From Colwellia sp. PAMC 21821 (GTDB lineage: Bacteria > Pseudomonadota > Gammaproteobacteria > Enterobacterales > Alteromonadaceae): 64,000 bases of DNA. The DNA is taken from contig NZ_CP014943.1 in NCBI RefSeq assembly GCF_002077175.1, forward strand, positions 2,976,001 through 3,040,000, written 5' to 3'. Both the position numbers and the translations under genes were made by a program. Below are positions 16,820 through 27,103 of this stretch, piece after piece. Position 1 is the stretch's first letter. Every line of letters begins with the position of its first letter. Under the pieces are notes generated by a model. It did no database searches and was not told where the DNA came from. It was given only the letters and a program-made list of their open reading frames with translations.

Positions 16820-19717
16820 GTGTCTAATTCATCTGCTTTGCCTTTTCCGCCATTGCTTGTAGACCAGCAAGTTAAAAGTTGGCTCCAGTTTTCGCAACAA
16901 TATCCTAATGTTACCGACAATTTATCACCAGAGCGGTTAGTGCTTTTTAAAAATGCATTAGCGCTAAGTGACTTTATTTTACGCAGTGCTTTACAAGCAC
17001 CAGAGTTGCTTGTTGAACTTTTTAACAGTGAGCAGTTACTCTCGACTCAAACACCTAACTATAAAGTTATGCTCGCTGAAGATGTAGATAAGTGCTCAAC
17101 AGAAGAACAACTGCAACATTGCCTTAGAATGTTCCGTTTAGAGCAAATGGTGCATATTGCCGTTGGTGATTTTCTGTTAGATATAACGCTTGATGAATCG
17201 TTAAAAAGGCTGTCGTCGTTAGCCGATAACATGATAATTGCAGCCAATGATTGGTTATCAACACTGTGCCAAGAAAAATGGGGTATACCGGTTAATTCTG
17301 CCGGAGAAGCACAAAGTTTATTGGTTTATGGCATGGGAAAATTAGGCGGCCAAGAGCTTAACTTCTCATCTGATATAGATTTGATTTTTGTTTACCCTGA
17401 AGCCGGTGAAACACAAGGACTTAGACGTAGTATCGACAATCAGTTATTTTTTACCCGTTTAGGACAAAAATTAATTACCGCGTTAAACCAGCAAACAGCC
17501 GATGGTTTTGTTTATCGTGTTGATATGCGCTTGCGACCTTTTGGCGAAAGTGGGCCTTTAGTATTGTCGTTTAATGCGATGGAAAATTATTATCAAGATC
17601 AGGGGCGTGATTGGGAGCGCTATGCGATGTTAAAGGCGCGTTTGATTGGCGAGAGTGATTATCACGGGCAATTGTCTAATATGTTGCGACCTTTTGTTTA
17701 TCGGCGCTATATCGATTTTAGTGTTATTGATAGCCTGCGAAGAATGAAAGCTATGATTGCTCAAGAAGTTAGACGCAAGCAGCTCAACAATAATATTAAA
17801 TTGGGTGCTGGTGGTATCCGGGAAGTAGAGTTTATTGTGCAAGTTTTTCAGATGATCAGAGGGGGTCGAGAAAGCGAATTACAGCACCGTAATTTACTGA
17901 CCGTTTTACCTTTATTAGTCACGCACGGTGAGCTTACACAACAGAGCGCGAAAGTTTTAACCGATAGCTATCGCTTTTTGCGTCGTGTTGAAAACATTAT
18001 TCAAGCGTTAAATGATCAACAAACGCAAACTTTACCAGATATTGAATTAGACCAGCAACGCTTAGTCACTATTCTTGCAGATGAAAACTGTACCAATTGG
18101 ACGACTTTTCTAGAACACCTTACTTTTCATATGCAGGGCATTCATCAACAGTTTGGAGAATTAATTGGTGAGGAAAGTCCAAATCGTCAAGCGGTTGATC
18201 AATACTGGACCACACTTTGGGATAGCCAATGGAGTGATGAAGAATCAATTACTTGGATTGAGCAGTCGCCTCAGTTACTAGACAATACCGATGGTGTTAA
18301 GTTTTCACATAGCGAATCGTTATGGCTAACCTTAAGAGATTTTCGTCGTGAAATGATTAAACGCAGTATGGGTAGTCGTGGCAGACATGTGCTGGATAAA
18401 TTGATCCCAACCGTATTATGGCATCTTGCCGAATTAAAACTTACCGACCAAACCTTAGCACGGGTATTAGGCGTATTAACGACCGTTGCAACACGTACCG
18501 CCTATCTTGAATTACTCTTTGAGAATGAAGGCGCATTAAAACAATTAATTCATTTGTGTCGTAACAGTAGTTGGGTAGCAGAGCACATTGCTAAATTCCC
18601 AATATTACTTGATGAATTGATAGATCCTAAATTATTTCATCAACCACCGCTGTTGTCTTCGTATGTGGCTGAATTACGTGAAACTATGTTACGTGTTCCA
18701 GAGGAAGATCAAGAAGCGCAAATGATCACTTTACGCCAGTTTAAACAAGCTAAACAATTGCGCATTGCCGCGGCAGATATCACTGATATTTTACCGCTCA
18801 CTAAAGTCAGTGATCATTTAACCGCCTTAGCAGAAGCGCTTGTAGAAGAAGTCGCCAACTTAGCATGGCAACAAATGGCGCTTCGTTTTGGTGTACCTAA
18901 CAGTAAATTAGACGGCCAAGATAAAGGTTTTGCTGTTATAGGTTATGGAAAGTTAGGTGGTATTGAGCTGGGTTATAGTTCAGATTTAGATTTGGTGTTT
19001 GTTCACGATGCCGACATCGCTGAAATGACCTCAGGTGAAAAATCTATTTCTGCTGGTCAATTTTATTTAAAACTTGCTCAAAGAATGATGCACTTATTCA
19101 ATACCCGCATGGCAAACGGCATTTTATATGAACTAGATATGCGCTTGAGACCTTCAGGTAATGCTGGGCTTTTAATGGTGCATATCGATACTTTTGGTCA
19201 TTACCAGTCTAATGATGCTTGGACATGGGAGCATCAAGCGTTGGTTCGTACAAGAGTCATATATGGCCATGCAGCTTTAGCGGCAAGATTCAAAGAAATT
19301 AAACGTGATATTTTAATGAGAACGCGTGATAAGGCCTTGTTACGCGAAGATGTTATAAAGATGCGTGATAAAATGCGTCAGCACTTGGATAAGTCAACTA
19401 CGAGTGAAGTCGATATTAAACAAGGGCTTGGTGGTTTGGTTGATATTGAGTTTCTTGTACAATATTTGGTTTTAGCGCATGCTGCCCAACACCCTAAATT
19501 GAGCGACTATTCAGACAATATTAACCTACTTGAATATTTAGCTAATGTAGGCGTAATAACGGCACATCAGCAGCAGGCTTTGATCGATAATTACTGTAAA
19601 TTACGAGACGTTAGCCATCATGCGACCCTGCAAAATAGCTTGGCAATGATCCCCGCAGACGAATTTTCAGCAGAGCATAGTGAGGTTATGGTTATTGTTA
19701 AAGCGCTACTGAAATAA
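16820..19717 (+). CDS. glnE: Bifunctional glutamine synthetase adenylyltransferase/deadenylase
   Basis: About 965 residues, close to the 946 of E. coli. It has two nucleotidyltransferase domains in the expected order: GMGKLGGQELNFSSDIDL in the N-terminal (deadenylylating) half and GYGKLGGIELGYSSDLDL in the C-terminal (adenylylating) half, each with the GxGKLGG...SDxDL pattern. The frame is open upstream, but a GTG at 16820 preceded by GAGGATAAC is the proper start. It sets glutamine synthetase activity in response to nitrogen through PII. hldE lies close by, as in enterobacteria. Confidence 0.96.
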   Translation: MSNSSALPFPPLLVDQQVKSWLQFSQQYPNVTDNLSPERLVLFKNALALSDFILRSALQAPELLVELFNSEQLLSTQTPNYKVMLAEDVDKCSTEEQLQHCLRMFRLEQMVHIAVGDFLLDITLDESLKRLSSLADNMIIAANDWLSTLCQEKWGIPVNSAGEAQSLLVYGMGKLGGQELNFSSDIDLIFVYPEAGETQGLRRSIDNQLFFTRLGQKLITALNQQTADGFVYRVDMRLRPFGESGPLVLSFNAMENYYQDQGRDWERYAMLKARLIGESDYHGQLSNMLRPFVYRRYIDFSVIDSLRRMKAMIAQEVRRKQLNNNIKLGAGGIREVEFIVQVFQMIRGGRESELQHRNLLTVLPLLVTHGELTQQSAKVLTDSYRFLRRVENIIQALNDQQTQTLPDIELDQQRLVTILADENCTNWTTFLEHLTFHMQGIHQQFGELIGEESPNRQAVDQYWTTLWDSQWSDEESITWIEQSPQLLDNTDGVKFSHSESLWLTLRDFRREMIKRSMGSRGRHVLDKLIPTVLWHLAELKLTDQTLARVLGVLTTVATRTAYLELLFENEGALKQLIHLCRNSSWVAEHIAKFPILLDELIDPKLFHQPPLLSSYVAELRETMLRVPEEDQEAQMITLRQFKQAKQLRIAAADITDILPLTKVSDHLTALAEALVEEVANLAWQQMALRFGVPNSKLDGQDKGFAVIGYGKLGGIELGYSSDLDLVFVHDADIAEMTSGEKSISAGQFYLKLAQRMMHLFNTRMANGILYELDMRLRPSGNAGLLMVHIDTFGHYQSNDAWTWEHQALVRTRVIYGHAALAARFKEIKRDILMRTRDKALLREDVIKMRDKMRQHLDKSTTSEVDIKQGLGGLVDIEFLVQYLVLAHAAQHPKLSDYSDNINLLEYLANVGVITAHQQQALIDNYCKLRDVSHHATLQNSLAMIPADEFSAEHSEVMVIVKALLK

Positions 19718-19753
19718 TTAACTTACTTCACTTACTTCACTTACTTAGCTTTA

Positions 19754-20452
19754 TCAGCTACTGCCTTTGGGCAATAACATGCATTCTTTAGCTAAGTAAG
19801 GAATGCTATTTTCAATCAAAACAATAGCGCGCTGCTGGTAACAAAAATAGATTGAAAGGCCATTTTCAAAATGTCCTTCAATCGCTTTACCTACTTGATA
19901 AGAGGTAGTGATGATATTTTCATTAATTCTAAAAGCGTCTTTAACCAAAAAGTCTCGATTAAGCCACCAAATCATCTCAAGATCATTTTCATTAGCGTAT
20001 TCGGATAGCTTTTGATATAAAGTTTCGCCAAGGCGGAATGGGTGACTGTCAGTGTTGCCGGTCCAATTTTTTCGCAAAGGTCGAGTGATCAAACGCCTTG
20101 CTTCTAAGATTTTTTCTAAATCACCTTCGGGATCTGGCAGGTAGACAATATTGTTGCGAATTTTTGGGCCTTTTCCATCCATCTCACCGTGCAAGTTGGC
20201 GTAATAGCGAGAAAGCCCATCAGCAGCAGCATTTGTCTTTTTCTTAGCTTTAATAACTTCTTCTTTCGCTACGGGGTCTGCTTCACCATCTGTTTCTGCT
20301 TTATCATCGTGATGACGGTCAACTTTTGTTGCTACAGTTTCATCAGCAACATCTTGGCTGAATGAAAATAGTAGCTCTTGGTTAAGCCATAAAGCTAACG
20401 CCAAGCCAATTAGCATTAAACCTGAAACAATACTTAGTAGCCAAAATTTCAT
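19754..20452 (-). CDS. TcpQ-domain membrane-anchored protein
   Basis: 232 residues: an N-terminal membrane helix (WLLSIVSGLMLIGLALALWL), an acidic/Lys-rich linker to about residue 85, then a C-terminal domain with WTGNTDSHPFRLGETLYQKL and LEMIWWLNRDFLV that matches the TcpQ (PF10671-like) pattern seen in pilus and secretin-associated proteins. No pilus genes are near, so the role is open. Convergent with glnE. Confidence 0.6.
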   Translation of the reverse strand: MKFWLLSIVSGLMLIGLALALWLNQELLFSFSQDVADETVATKVDRHHDDKAETDGEADPVAKEEVIKAKKKTNAAADGLSRYYANLHGEMDGKGPKIRNNIVYLPDPEGDLEKILEARRLITRPLRKNWTGNTDSHPFRLGETLYQKLSEYANENDLEMIWWLNRDFLVKDAFRINENIITTSYQVGKAIEGHFENGLSIYFCYQQRAIVLIENSIPYLAKECMLLPKGSS

Positions 20453-20505
20453 AAATTATTTACAGCTTATTTTTACAATATGAACAACACAATAGCTAAC
20501 AATAG

Positions 20506-21444
20506 CTATTTATACAATGATGGATCATCTTCGTTAGGGCGAGTCTTAAATCGGCGGTGCAACCACATATACTGTTCAGGTTTCACCATAATAGCTTTTT
20601 CTAACTCTTGATTTATTCTCAATACATCTGCTGTGTCATCACCGGTTGGAAAATTTTCCAACATAGGTTTTATTTCTAGCGTATAGCCGCTGCCGTCGTC
20701 GTTACGCGTGGGTATCAACATGTGGGTTTGAGTATTTTTTTGTCGAGCAAAAATTAATGTACCCGTAGTCGATGCTGCTTCTGGTACCGCGAAAAAGGGT
20801 ACAAAAACACTTCGATTGCGACCGTAATCTTGATCCGGTAAATAAATACAGGCTTCACCTTCCTTTAATGCTCGAAGTAAGCCCTTAACATCACGTTTAC
20901 CCAGCATATATTTGTTTGAACGACCACGACCTCGGAACTGAAAGTATTCCATTAGCGGGTTGTTATGCGGTCGGTAAAATACCACCATAGGATGGCCGTA
21001 ACCAATGCCTCGACAGTTAATTTCGACGCTAAGATAATGCATAGCAAGTAGCAGTATGCCTTTACCTTGTTTCTGTGCTTCTTCTATATGCTCTAGGCCA
21101 ATAACTTTGGTTTTGCGTTTTACACGCCAATTCGGCCACCACCAACCCATGCCTGTTTCTAATAAGGCAATACCCGTATTCTCAAAATTACGTTTCAGCA
21201 TAACTTGGCGTTCAGCGTCAGGCATATCTGGAAAACAAAGCTCTAAATTACGTAAAGCAACTTTCTTACGGCTTGAGCCTATTTTATAGAGCAAACGACC
21301 GATCATTTTACCGAGAAATAGCTGGAACCTATAAGGTAGCCAAGAAATGCTATAAAGAATAAATACCCCAAGCCAAGTTAGCCAATACTTTGGTAATAGG
21401 TAAGAGATTTTAAAATTTGGTTGTAAAACTTTGTTTTTACTCAC
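20506..21444 (-). CDS. lpxL: Lipid A lauroyl-type acyltransferase
   Basis: 312 residues with an N-terminal membrane helix (YWLTWLGVFILYSISWLPY) and the HTP/LpxL acyltransferase fold. The catalytic HX4E motif is MHYLSVE, followed by VVFYRPHNNPLMEYFQFRGR as in LpxL. It adds a secondary acyl chain to lipid A on the inner face of the cytoplasmic membrane. Divergent from hldE, an LPS-core heptose enzyme, which suits the pathway. LpxL versus LpxP cannot be separated by eye. Confidence 0.9.
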   Translation of the reverse strand: MSKNKVLQPNFKISYLLPKYWLTWLGVFILYSISWLPYRFQLFLGKMIGRLLYKIGSSRKKVALRNLELCFPDMPDAERQVMLKRNFENTGIALLETGMGWWWPNWRVKRKTKVIGLEHIEEAQKQGKGILLLAMHYLSVEINCRGIGYGHPMVVFYRPHNNPLMEYFQFRGRGRSNKYMLGKRDVKGLLRALKEGEACIYLPDQDYGRNRSVFVPFFAVPEAASTTGTLIFARQKNTQTHMLIPTRNDDGSGYTLEIKPMLENFPTGDDTADVLRINQELEKAIMVKPEQYMWLHRRFKTRPNEDDPSLYK

Positions 21445-21513
21445 GGGATGATTTCAACTCATTGAATTGCTTGTGATACAATATTGCTTATTATATCTGT
21501 TATAGGGTACAGG

Positions 21514-22941
21514 ATGAAAGTAGATATTCCCGCTTTTGAAAAAGCGCGTGTTTTAGTCGTTGGTGATATCATGTTAGATCGCTATTGGTCTGGGCCAACA
21601 CAACGTATTTCTCCCGAGGCACCTGTGCCGATTGTAAAAATACATCAAGACGAAGATCGCCCAGGAGGCGCGGCCAACGTGGCGTTGAATATTGCATCGC
21701 TAAATGGACACGTAACTTTATTAGGGATTACGGGTAAAGATGAAGCGTCGACAACATTGCAAACACAGTTGTCAGCAATGAATATAAATTGTCAATTTAT
21801 TCAATCTACCGATCACCCAACTATTACTAAATTGCGTATTTTAAGCCGAAATCAGCAATTATTGCGCTTAGATTTTGAAGAATCATTTGCTGAACTTGAT
21901 AAACAACCGCTTATTGAACAAACAAAAGCCTTAGTCGGACAGCATGATCTTTTGTTATTGTCGGATTACGACAAAGGCACATTATCTGAAGTTCAGGCAC
22001 TTATTCAAGTAGCTAAAGCACAAAATATTCCGGTATTGGTAGATCCCAAAGGCACTGACTTTTCACGTTATCGAGGCGCGACACTTATTACGCCTAATCT
22101 TGCAGAATTTGAAGCCGTAGTGGGACATTGTAAAAGTGAAGCTGAAATTGTTAGCAAAGGACAGGCATTACTAAAAGAACTAGACTTAACGGCCATGCTA
22201 GTGACGCGAAGTGAACAAGGCATGACTTTGTTACGACATGACCAAGAAGAATTTCATTTACCTACGCAAGCGAAAGAAGTTTATGACGTAACTGGTGCTG
22301 GAGATACGGTTATTGCCACACTAGCCCTTGCTATAGCGGCAAAAGCTGAATTTACCCAAGCAAGTGCTTTAGCTAATATTGCTGCCGGTATTGTGGTTGG
22401 TAAATTGGGTACGTCGACGGTAAGTGAAGCAGAATTGAGCGCTGAATTGTCATCAGGCCAAGAAAGTGGTTTTGGTGTTATGTCTGAAGGGCAGCTAAAA
22501 ATTGCTGTTGAATTAGCCCAAGCACGTGGAGAGACTATCGTGATGACCAATGGTTGTTTTGATATTCTACATGCGGGGCATGTTTCCTATTTAACTACCG
22601 CGAATACCTTAGGTACCCGCTTAATTGTTGCCGTTAATGACGACGCTTCAGTGACAAGATTGAAAGGCCCTGGTCGTCCGGTTAACCCAGTAGATCGTAG
22701 AATGGCAGTACTGGCTGGTTTAGGCGCAGTCGATTGGGTAGTGCCTTTTAGTGAAGATACACCGCAGCGGTTAATTGCCAATATATTGCCTAATGTCTTA
22801 GTTAAAGGTGGTGATTATAAAGTGGAAGATATCGCCGGTGGTAAGGAAGTGATCGCGGCAGGTGGTGAAGTAAAAGTACTGAACTTTGAAGATGGCATTT
22901 CGACAACCAAAATTATTAACGCGATAAAGCGAGAAGATTAA
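21514..22941 (+). CDS. hldE: Bifunctional heptose-7-phosphate kinase / heptose-1-phosphate adenylyltransferase
   Basis: 475 residues, as in E. coli (477). The N-terminal ribokinase-like domain (to about residue 320) has GGAANVALN and DVTGAGDT with the catalytic Asp. The C-terminal nucleotidyltransferase domain has [17 protein letters not shown] (HxGH) and a late STTKII. It makes ADP-heptose for the LPS inner core. The ATG at 21514 with AGGG/CAGG upstream fits the family start. Confidence 0.97.
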   Translation: MKVDIPAFEKARVLVVGDIMLDRYWSGPTQRISPEAPVPIVKIHQDEDRPGGAANVALNIASLNGHVTLLGITGKDEASTTLQTQLSAMNINCQFIQSTDHPTITKLRILSRNQQLLRLDFEESFAELDKQPLIEQTKALVGQHDLLLLSDYDKGTLSEVQALIQVAKAQNIPVLVDPKGTDFSRYRGATLITPNLAEFEAVVGHCKSEAEIVSKGQALLKELDLTAMLVTRSEQGMTLLRHDQEEFHLPTQAKEVYDVTGAGDTVIATLALAIAAKAEFTQASALANIAAGIVVGKLGTSTVSEAELSAELSSGQESGFGVMSEGQLKIAVELAQARGETIVMTNGCFDILHAGHVSYLTTANTLGTRLIVAVNDDASVTRLKGPGRPVNPVDRRMAVLAGLGAVDWVVPFSEDTPQRLIANILPNVLVKGGDYKVEDIAGGKEVIAAGGEVKVLNFEDGISTTKIINAIKRED

Positions 22942-22984
22942 TGAGGTTTTAGTTCGAACATTGTCGTTCTTTCACATGAACATA

Positions 22985-23012
22985 AAAAAGCAGCATTAAA
23001 TGCTGCTTTTTT
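22985..23012 (+). terminator. Rho-independent terminator after hldE
   Basis: AAAAAAGCAGCATT...AATGCTGCTTTTTTT forms an 8-9 bp GC-containing stem flanked by A and T runs, 45 bases after the hldE stop. The symmetrical flanks also allow it to serve the convergent tolC transcript. Confidence 0.85.
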
Positions 23013-23074
23013 TGATGCTACTATTTGTTACTTCAATTTATCAATTCAATTTATCAATTCAATACACGATACTT

Positions 23075-24436
23075 TTATAGCGTGGCCGTTAAGCCTTGGT
23101 TAATGTCCGCTAAATCTTGTTCAGTAATCGTTCCGCCAGCGCGTTTTAGTGCTAATACATTTTGAATGTAATCATAACGAGTAGAAGATAAGTTACGTTT
23201 TGCATTGTATAGGTTTCTAGTGCTGTTAAGTACATCAACAATGGTACGAGTACCCACTTCAAAGCCTGCTTCAGTTGCTTTTAATGCGCTTTGTGCGCTC
23301 ACTACTGATTGCTCTAATGAACGTATGGCTGATACTGCGGCAATAACGGTATTGTAGGCGTTACGTGTATTTCGCACTACGTTGCGATGTGCTTGTTCCA
23401 TATTCTGGCTTGCGGCAACATAATTGCTTTGTGCTTGACGAACACTGCTTGTTATTGCGCCGCCTGAATAAATAGGCACAGATAAAGCAATGCCAATTGA
23501 GTGGCTATCTAGTGATGGATTATTAAAGTTAGCACCGTTGACTTCATTATCTTGATCGCTGCTACCGTAGCTGCCCGTTAAGCTTAACGTTGGGTAATGT
23601 CCTGATCTAGCAATGTTGATATTCTCTTTAGCAATATCAATACTGATTCTTTCTGCGATTAATTCTAAGTTTTTAGCTTCTGCAGTTTGTTGCCATTCGT
23701 TAGCACTATCAGGAGATGGGCGAGAAGTACTGAAGCGCTCAGTATTTAAAATATTTAAATCACGAGGATAAATATTGGTGATAACACGTAAAGCTTCTTC
23801 GGCATTAAAAACCTTATTTTCGGCTCTGATTTCATCCGTTACGGCATTATCATATTGCGCCTGTGCTTCATGAACATCAGTAATTGCGGTTAAACCAACA
23901 GAAAATCTTTGTTTAGTTTGTTCTAACTGGCGTTCGATAGCTGTTTTTTCAGCAATTGAGAATTCTAAATCATCTTTAGCGCTTAATACTTGAAAATATG
24001 CTTGTGTAACGCGGACAATTAAATCTTGTTTGGCTAACTGGTAAGTAACATCACTTTGGTGGGCAACTTTTTTGGCATTATCGAGTTTTAACCAAGAGCT
24101 ATGATTATATAACTGCATGTCTAAGTTAATACCGTAACGAGTAGTATCACTTTTATTCGTTAGAAGTATGCCTGATGATTGGCCAGTATCTGATGTAGGA
24201 ATAAATTCACTTTCACTTTCTGTATAGCTTGCTGATGCACTTAATTGTGGCAATAATATAGCTCTAGCTTGTTCAATACCTTCTTCTGTCGCTAAAAATT
24301 GCGCATGTGCTCTAAGAACAACCGGATCATTGTTTTTTGCTTGCTGATATACTGACAGTAAATCTTCGGCATTAGCTAAAGCGCTACTTGCAGCACATGC
24401 AAAGCCAATAAATAGTGCGGTTATTGTTTTTTTCAT
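23075..24436 (-). CDS. tolC: TolC-family outer-membrane efflux channel
   Basis: 453 residues with a signal peptide (ending SALANA), then the two-repeat TolC plan of long helices and short strands (paired YFQVLSAKDDLEFS and AYNTVIAAVSAIRSLEQS; R/QAQ-type motifs). It forms the trimeric outer-membrane exit duct for RND and ABC exporters. Divergent from nudF, exactly as in E. coli, which supports orthology to TolC itself. Confidence 0.93.
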   Translation of the reverse strand: MKKTITALFIGFACAASSALANAEDLLSVYQQAKNNDPVVLRAHAQFLATEEGIEQARAILLPQLSASASYTESESEFIPTSDTGQSSGILLTNKSDTTRYGINLDMQLYNHSSWLKLDNAKKVAHQSDVTYQLAKQDLIVRVTQAYFQVLSAKDDLEFSIAEKTAIERQLEQTKQRFSVGLTAITDVHEAQAQYDNAVTDEIRAENKVFNAEEALRVITNIYPRDLNILNTERFSTSRPSPDSANEWQQTAEAKNLELIAERISIDIAKENINIARSGHYPTLSLTGSYGSSDQDNEVNGANFNNPSLDSHSIGIALSVPIYSGGAITSSVRQAQSNYVAASQNMEQAHRNVVRNTRNAYNTVIAAVSAIRSLEQSVVSAQSALKATEAGFEVGTRTIVDVLNSTRNLYNAKRNLSSTRYDYIQNVLALKRAGGTITEQDLADINQGLTATL

Positions 24437-24610
24437 CTTGAAGCGATTCCTGTAATAATGAACTTGCTATTATCTTTCTAATTGTAACTATCTTATCGCG
24501 AATAGGGAATTAGCTAAATAAAATAAGTGTTTAGGGAAGTACTCTAGTGTAACAAAATGTTAAGTGCGAGTGAATCGAAAATTATTTAATTAAACAGAAG
24601 AGAGTGAATC

Positions 24611-25246
24611 ATGAGTATGACAAAAGATCCTTTATTACGCTTTAGTTTAGCGGATGTTGAGGTCGTTGAAAAATCGAGAAAATTTCAAGGTTTTTTCGCA
24701 ATTGATGAGTATCTGTTTCGCCATAAGCTTTATGCGGGTGGCTACAGTAAAGTATTAAAACGAGAGGTTTTTGAACGAGGAGATGCTGTTGGGTTATTAC
24801 CTTATGATCCGAAAACAGATTCGGTAATATTAATTGAACAATTTCGCTCAGGGGCATTGCGCAGTAACACAGGTCCTTGGCAGTTAGAGCTTATTGCCGG
24901 CATGTTTTCAGAAAATGAAATACCACTAGACGTCGCGATTCGCGAAGCCAAAGAAGAGGCTAATTTAGATTTAGCGCCTGAAAACGTGACTAAAGTGATG
25001 GATTATCTTTCAAGCGCTGGCGGTATGAGTGAATGTATTCATCTTTATTGTGCGTGTGTAGATAGCGAAAATGTTTCAGGTGTTTATGGTTTAGAGTCAG
25101 AAGGTGAAGATATTTTAGTCCACGTGGTTTCGCGAAAAGATGCACAGAAATTACTTGAACAGGGAAAGATCCTTAATGCTGCCACTATTATTGCGTTACA
25201 ATGGTTAGATCTAAATCTTGATAAGCTTAAATCAAGCTGGAAATAA
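24611..25246 (+). CDS. nudF: ADP-ribose pyrophosphatase
   Basis: 211 residues. The Nudix box is present with its core REAKEEANL (REx2EExGU-type), in the region from GMFSEN to about residue 120. The N-terminal domain-swapping segment and length match NudF. It hydrolyses ADP-ribose to AMP and ribose-5-phosphate. First gene of an operon that continues without gaps through yqiB, cpdA, yqiA and parE. Confidence 0.93.
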   Translation: MSMTKDPLLRFSLADVEVVEKSRKFQGFFAIDEYLFRHKLYAGGYSKVLKREVFERGDAVGLLPYDPKTDSVILIEQFRSGALRSNTGPWQLELIAGMFSENEIPLDVAIREAKEEANLDLAPENVTKVMDYLSSAGGMSECIHLYCACVDSENVSGVYGLESEGEDILVHVVSRKDAQKLLEQGKILNAATIIALQWLDLNLDKLKSSWK

Positions 25247-25705
25247 ATGTCTGTTGTTGCAAAAAAATATCGCCCACATTTACCAACGTTAATGTCCTTG
25301 TTTGAGGTTAATTATATGTTGCTGCTGCGTGTGCTTGCTGATAAAGAATTGGTCGGAGAGCAGCGCTGTTTCTTTATTTCTGACTTTTTAAGTTATCGAG
25401 TTCAGATTAATGAAGTTACAAAATACACAACATTACTGACGATTAACCAAGAAGCAAATATTCACGGCTATAATTTAACCGCATTATTTCGTCCGAAAAT
25501 GGTGATTCGCTTGTATCATGACGCCCGCATGGCTGAAGTGATCAGTAATCAAGATGTAAAGCAGATACAGCCACGTTATGATTACCCCAATGACAAAATG
25601 CATTTACCTGATGAAAAACAACAAGTGAACTATTTTTTAAAAGAATGGTTACAGCTTTGTTTACAATTAGGCCAAGTGCATATCAATATGACTAAAAACT
25701 CTTAA
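25247..25705 (+). CDS. yqiB: DUF1249 family protein (YqiB)
   Basis: 152 residues; its ATG follows the nudF stop immediately, so translation is coupled. It has the YqiB pattern: a conserved YMLLLRVL near residue 25, and QPRYDYPNDKMHLPDEKQQVN in the C-terminal third. Function unknown in any organism that I know of; always in the nudF-cpdA-parE operon. Confidence 0.88.
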   Translation: MSVVAKKYRPHLPTLMSLFEVNYMLLLRVLADKELVGEQRCFFISDFLSYRVQINEVTKYTTLLTINQEANIHGYNLTALFRPKMVIRLYHDARMAEVISNQDVKQIQPRYDYPNDKMHLPDEKQQVNYFLKEWLQLCLQLGQVHINMTKNS

Positions 25706-25709
25706 GCTG

Positions 25710-26480
25710 ATGTCGCAGAAAATGATCCCTAAAGCACTTACCGTAGCGCAATTGAGTGACAGTCACTTGTTCGCAGATCGCAATGGCAAACACCACCAAG
25801 CGAATGTATACCAAAATTTAAAAAATGTGCTGTTGGCAATTAAAAAACAGCCATTGATAGATGCCATTGTTTTCACGGGTGATTTAACTCAAGACCATAC
25901 AGCAGCATCTTATCAACTGTTTGTTCATGCTTTTGAAGAATGTGAAATTACTACACCGGTCTATTATGTGGCGGGAAACCATGACGAACCAGCACTGCTA
26001 AAACAGCACCTTGCCCGTGCACCATTTTGTCAAAATAGCGTAATCGAAAATGATTATTGGCAAGTATTGTTGTTAGAAAGTAAAAGTGCGACCCCTGCAG
26101 GTGTTATTGATGAAGTGGAATGTGATAGGGCGGGCAGTATTATTAACTCAACCAAATCGCAATTGTTATTAACCCATCATCATGCTGTTGATGCTGGTTT
26201 TTTTATTGATCAACATGGTTTGCTTAATAAAGCACCTTTGCAACAATTACTAACAGCGTATCCTTCAATTAAAGCACTTGGTTGTGGTCATATTCATCAA
26301 GCATTAACTTTGCCGGTAAAGCTGCCTCACAGAGAGATAAGTTTATATACCTGTCCTGCTACATCAATTCAGTTTGATGTAAATTCAGAGACTGCGAAGT
26401 CGAATGGACAACCACCAGGCTATCAACTATTTACCCTTAAGGATACAGGCGAAATAACCTGTACAGTGTTCTTTGTCTAA
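25710..26480 (+). CDS. cpdA: 3',5'-cyclic-AMP phosphodiesterase
   Basis: 256 residues of calcineurin-like metallophosphatase with all metal motifs in order: SDSHLF, GDLTQD, GNHDE, THHH and GHIHQA. Length and operon place match CpdA, which hydrolyses cAMP in the cytoplasm and so limits CRP signalling. Confidence 0.93.
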   Translation: MSQKMIPKALTVAQLSDSHLFADRNGKHHQANVYQNLKNVLLAIKKQPLIDAIVFTGDLTQDHTAASYQLFVHAFEECEITTPVYYVAGNHDEPALLKQHLARAPFCQNSVIENDYWQVLLLESKSATPAGVIDEVECDRAGSIINSTKSQLLLTHHHAVDAGFFIDQHGLLNKAPLQQLLTAYPSIKALGCGHIHQALTLPVKLPHREISLYTCPATSIQFDVNSETAKSNGQPPGYQLFTLKDTGEITCTVFFV

Positions 26481-26503
26481 ACATAAAGAGAAAACAAGTC
26501 ACG

Positions 26504-27103
26504 ATGATTAATATTTTATACATTCATGGTTTTAACTCGTCGCCACTGTCGATGAAAGCGGAGAATACGCGGAAGTATTTTGCACAACATTTTCCTGAAA
26601 TAAATTTTCACTGCCCACAAATAGCGTCTTCACCTAATGCGGCTATTAAACAACTTGAAGATATTATTGCCCTTGAGCCTAGTGCTAACTGGTTATTAAT
26701 GGGGTCATCTTTGGGCGGCTACTTTGCTACTTACTTAGCTGAAAAATATCAACTACAAGCTGTGCTGATTAACCCTGCGGTTAAGCCATTCGAATTAATG
26801 ACCGATTATCTCGGTGAACAGGTAAACCCTTATACAAAAGAGCGCTATCAAGTTAACGTACAACATATCGTTGAACTAAAAGCGCTCGAACAGCAAAATA
26901 TATCTAAAAATAATTACTTGGTCATGGTACAAACCGGTGATGAAGTGTTAGATTACCAACAAGCCGTTGAAAAATACCGCCATTGCCAATTGGTGGTGGA
27001 GCAAGGTGGCGATCATAGTTTTATTAACTATGAAAATTCCTTGCCTAAAATCGCGTTATTTTTCAATTTACCACTATTACAGCCTAATGATCAGAACATA
27101 TAA
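26504..27103 (+). CDS. yqiA: YqiA-family esterase
   Basis: 199 residues, alpha/beta hydrolase fold. It opens with ILYIHGFNSSPLS (oxyanion region), has the nucleophile elbow GSSLGGYFA, and the catalytic His in GGDHSF near the end. E. coli YqiA has esterase activity on short acyl esters. It ends flush against parE (stop immediately followed by ATG). Confidence 0.92.
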   Translation: MINILYIHGFNSSPLSMKAENTRKYFAQHFPEINFHCPQIASSPNAAIKQLEDIIALEPSANWLLMGSSLGGYFATYLAEKYQLQAVLINPAVKPFELMTDYLGEQVNPYTKERYQVNVQHIVELKALEQQNISKNNYLVMVQTGDEVLDYQQAVEKYRHCQLVVEQGGDHSFINYENSLPKIALFFNLPLLQPNDQNI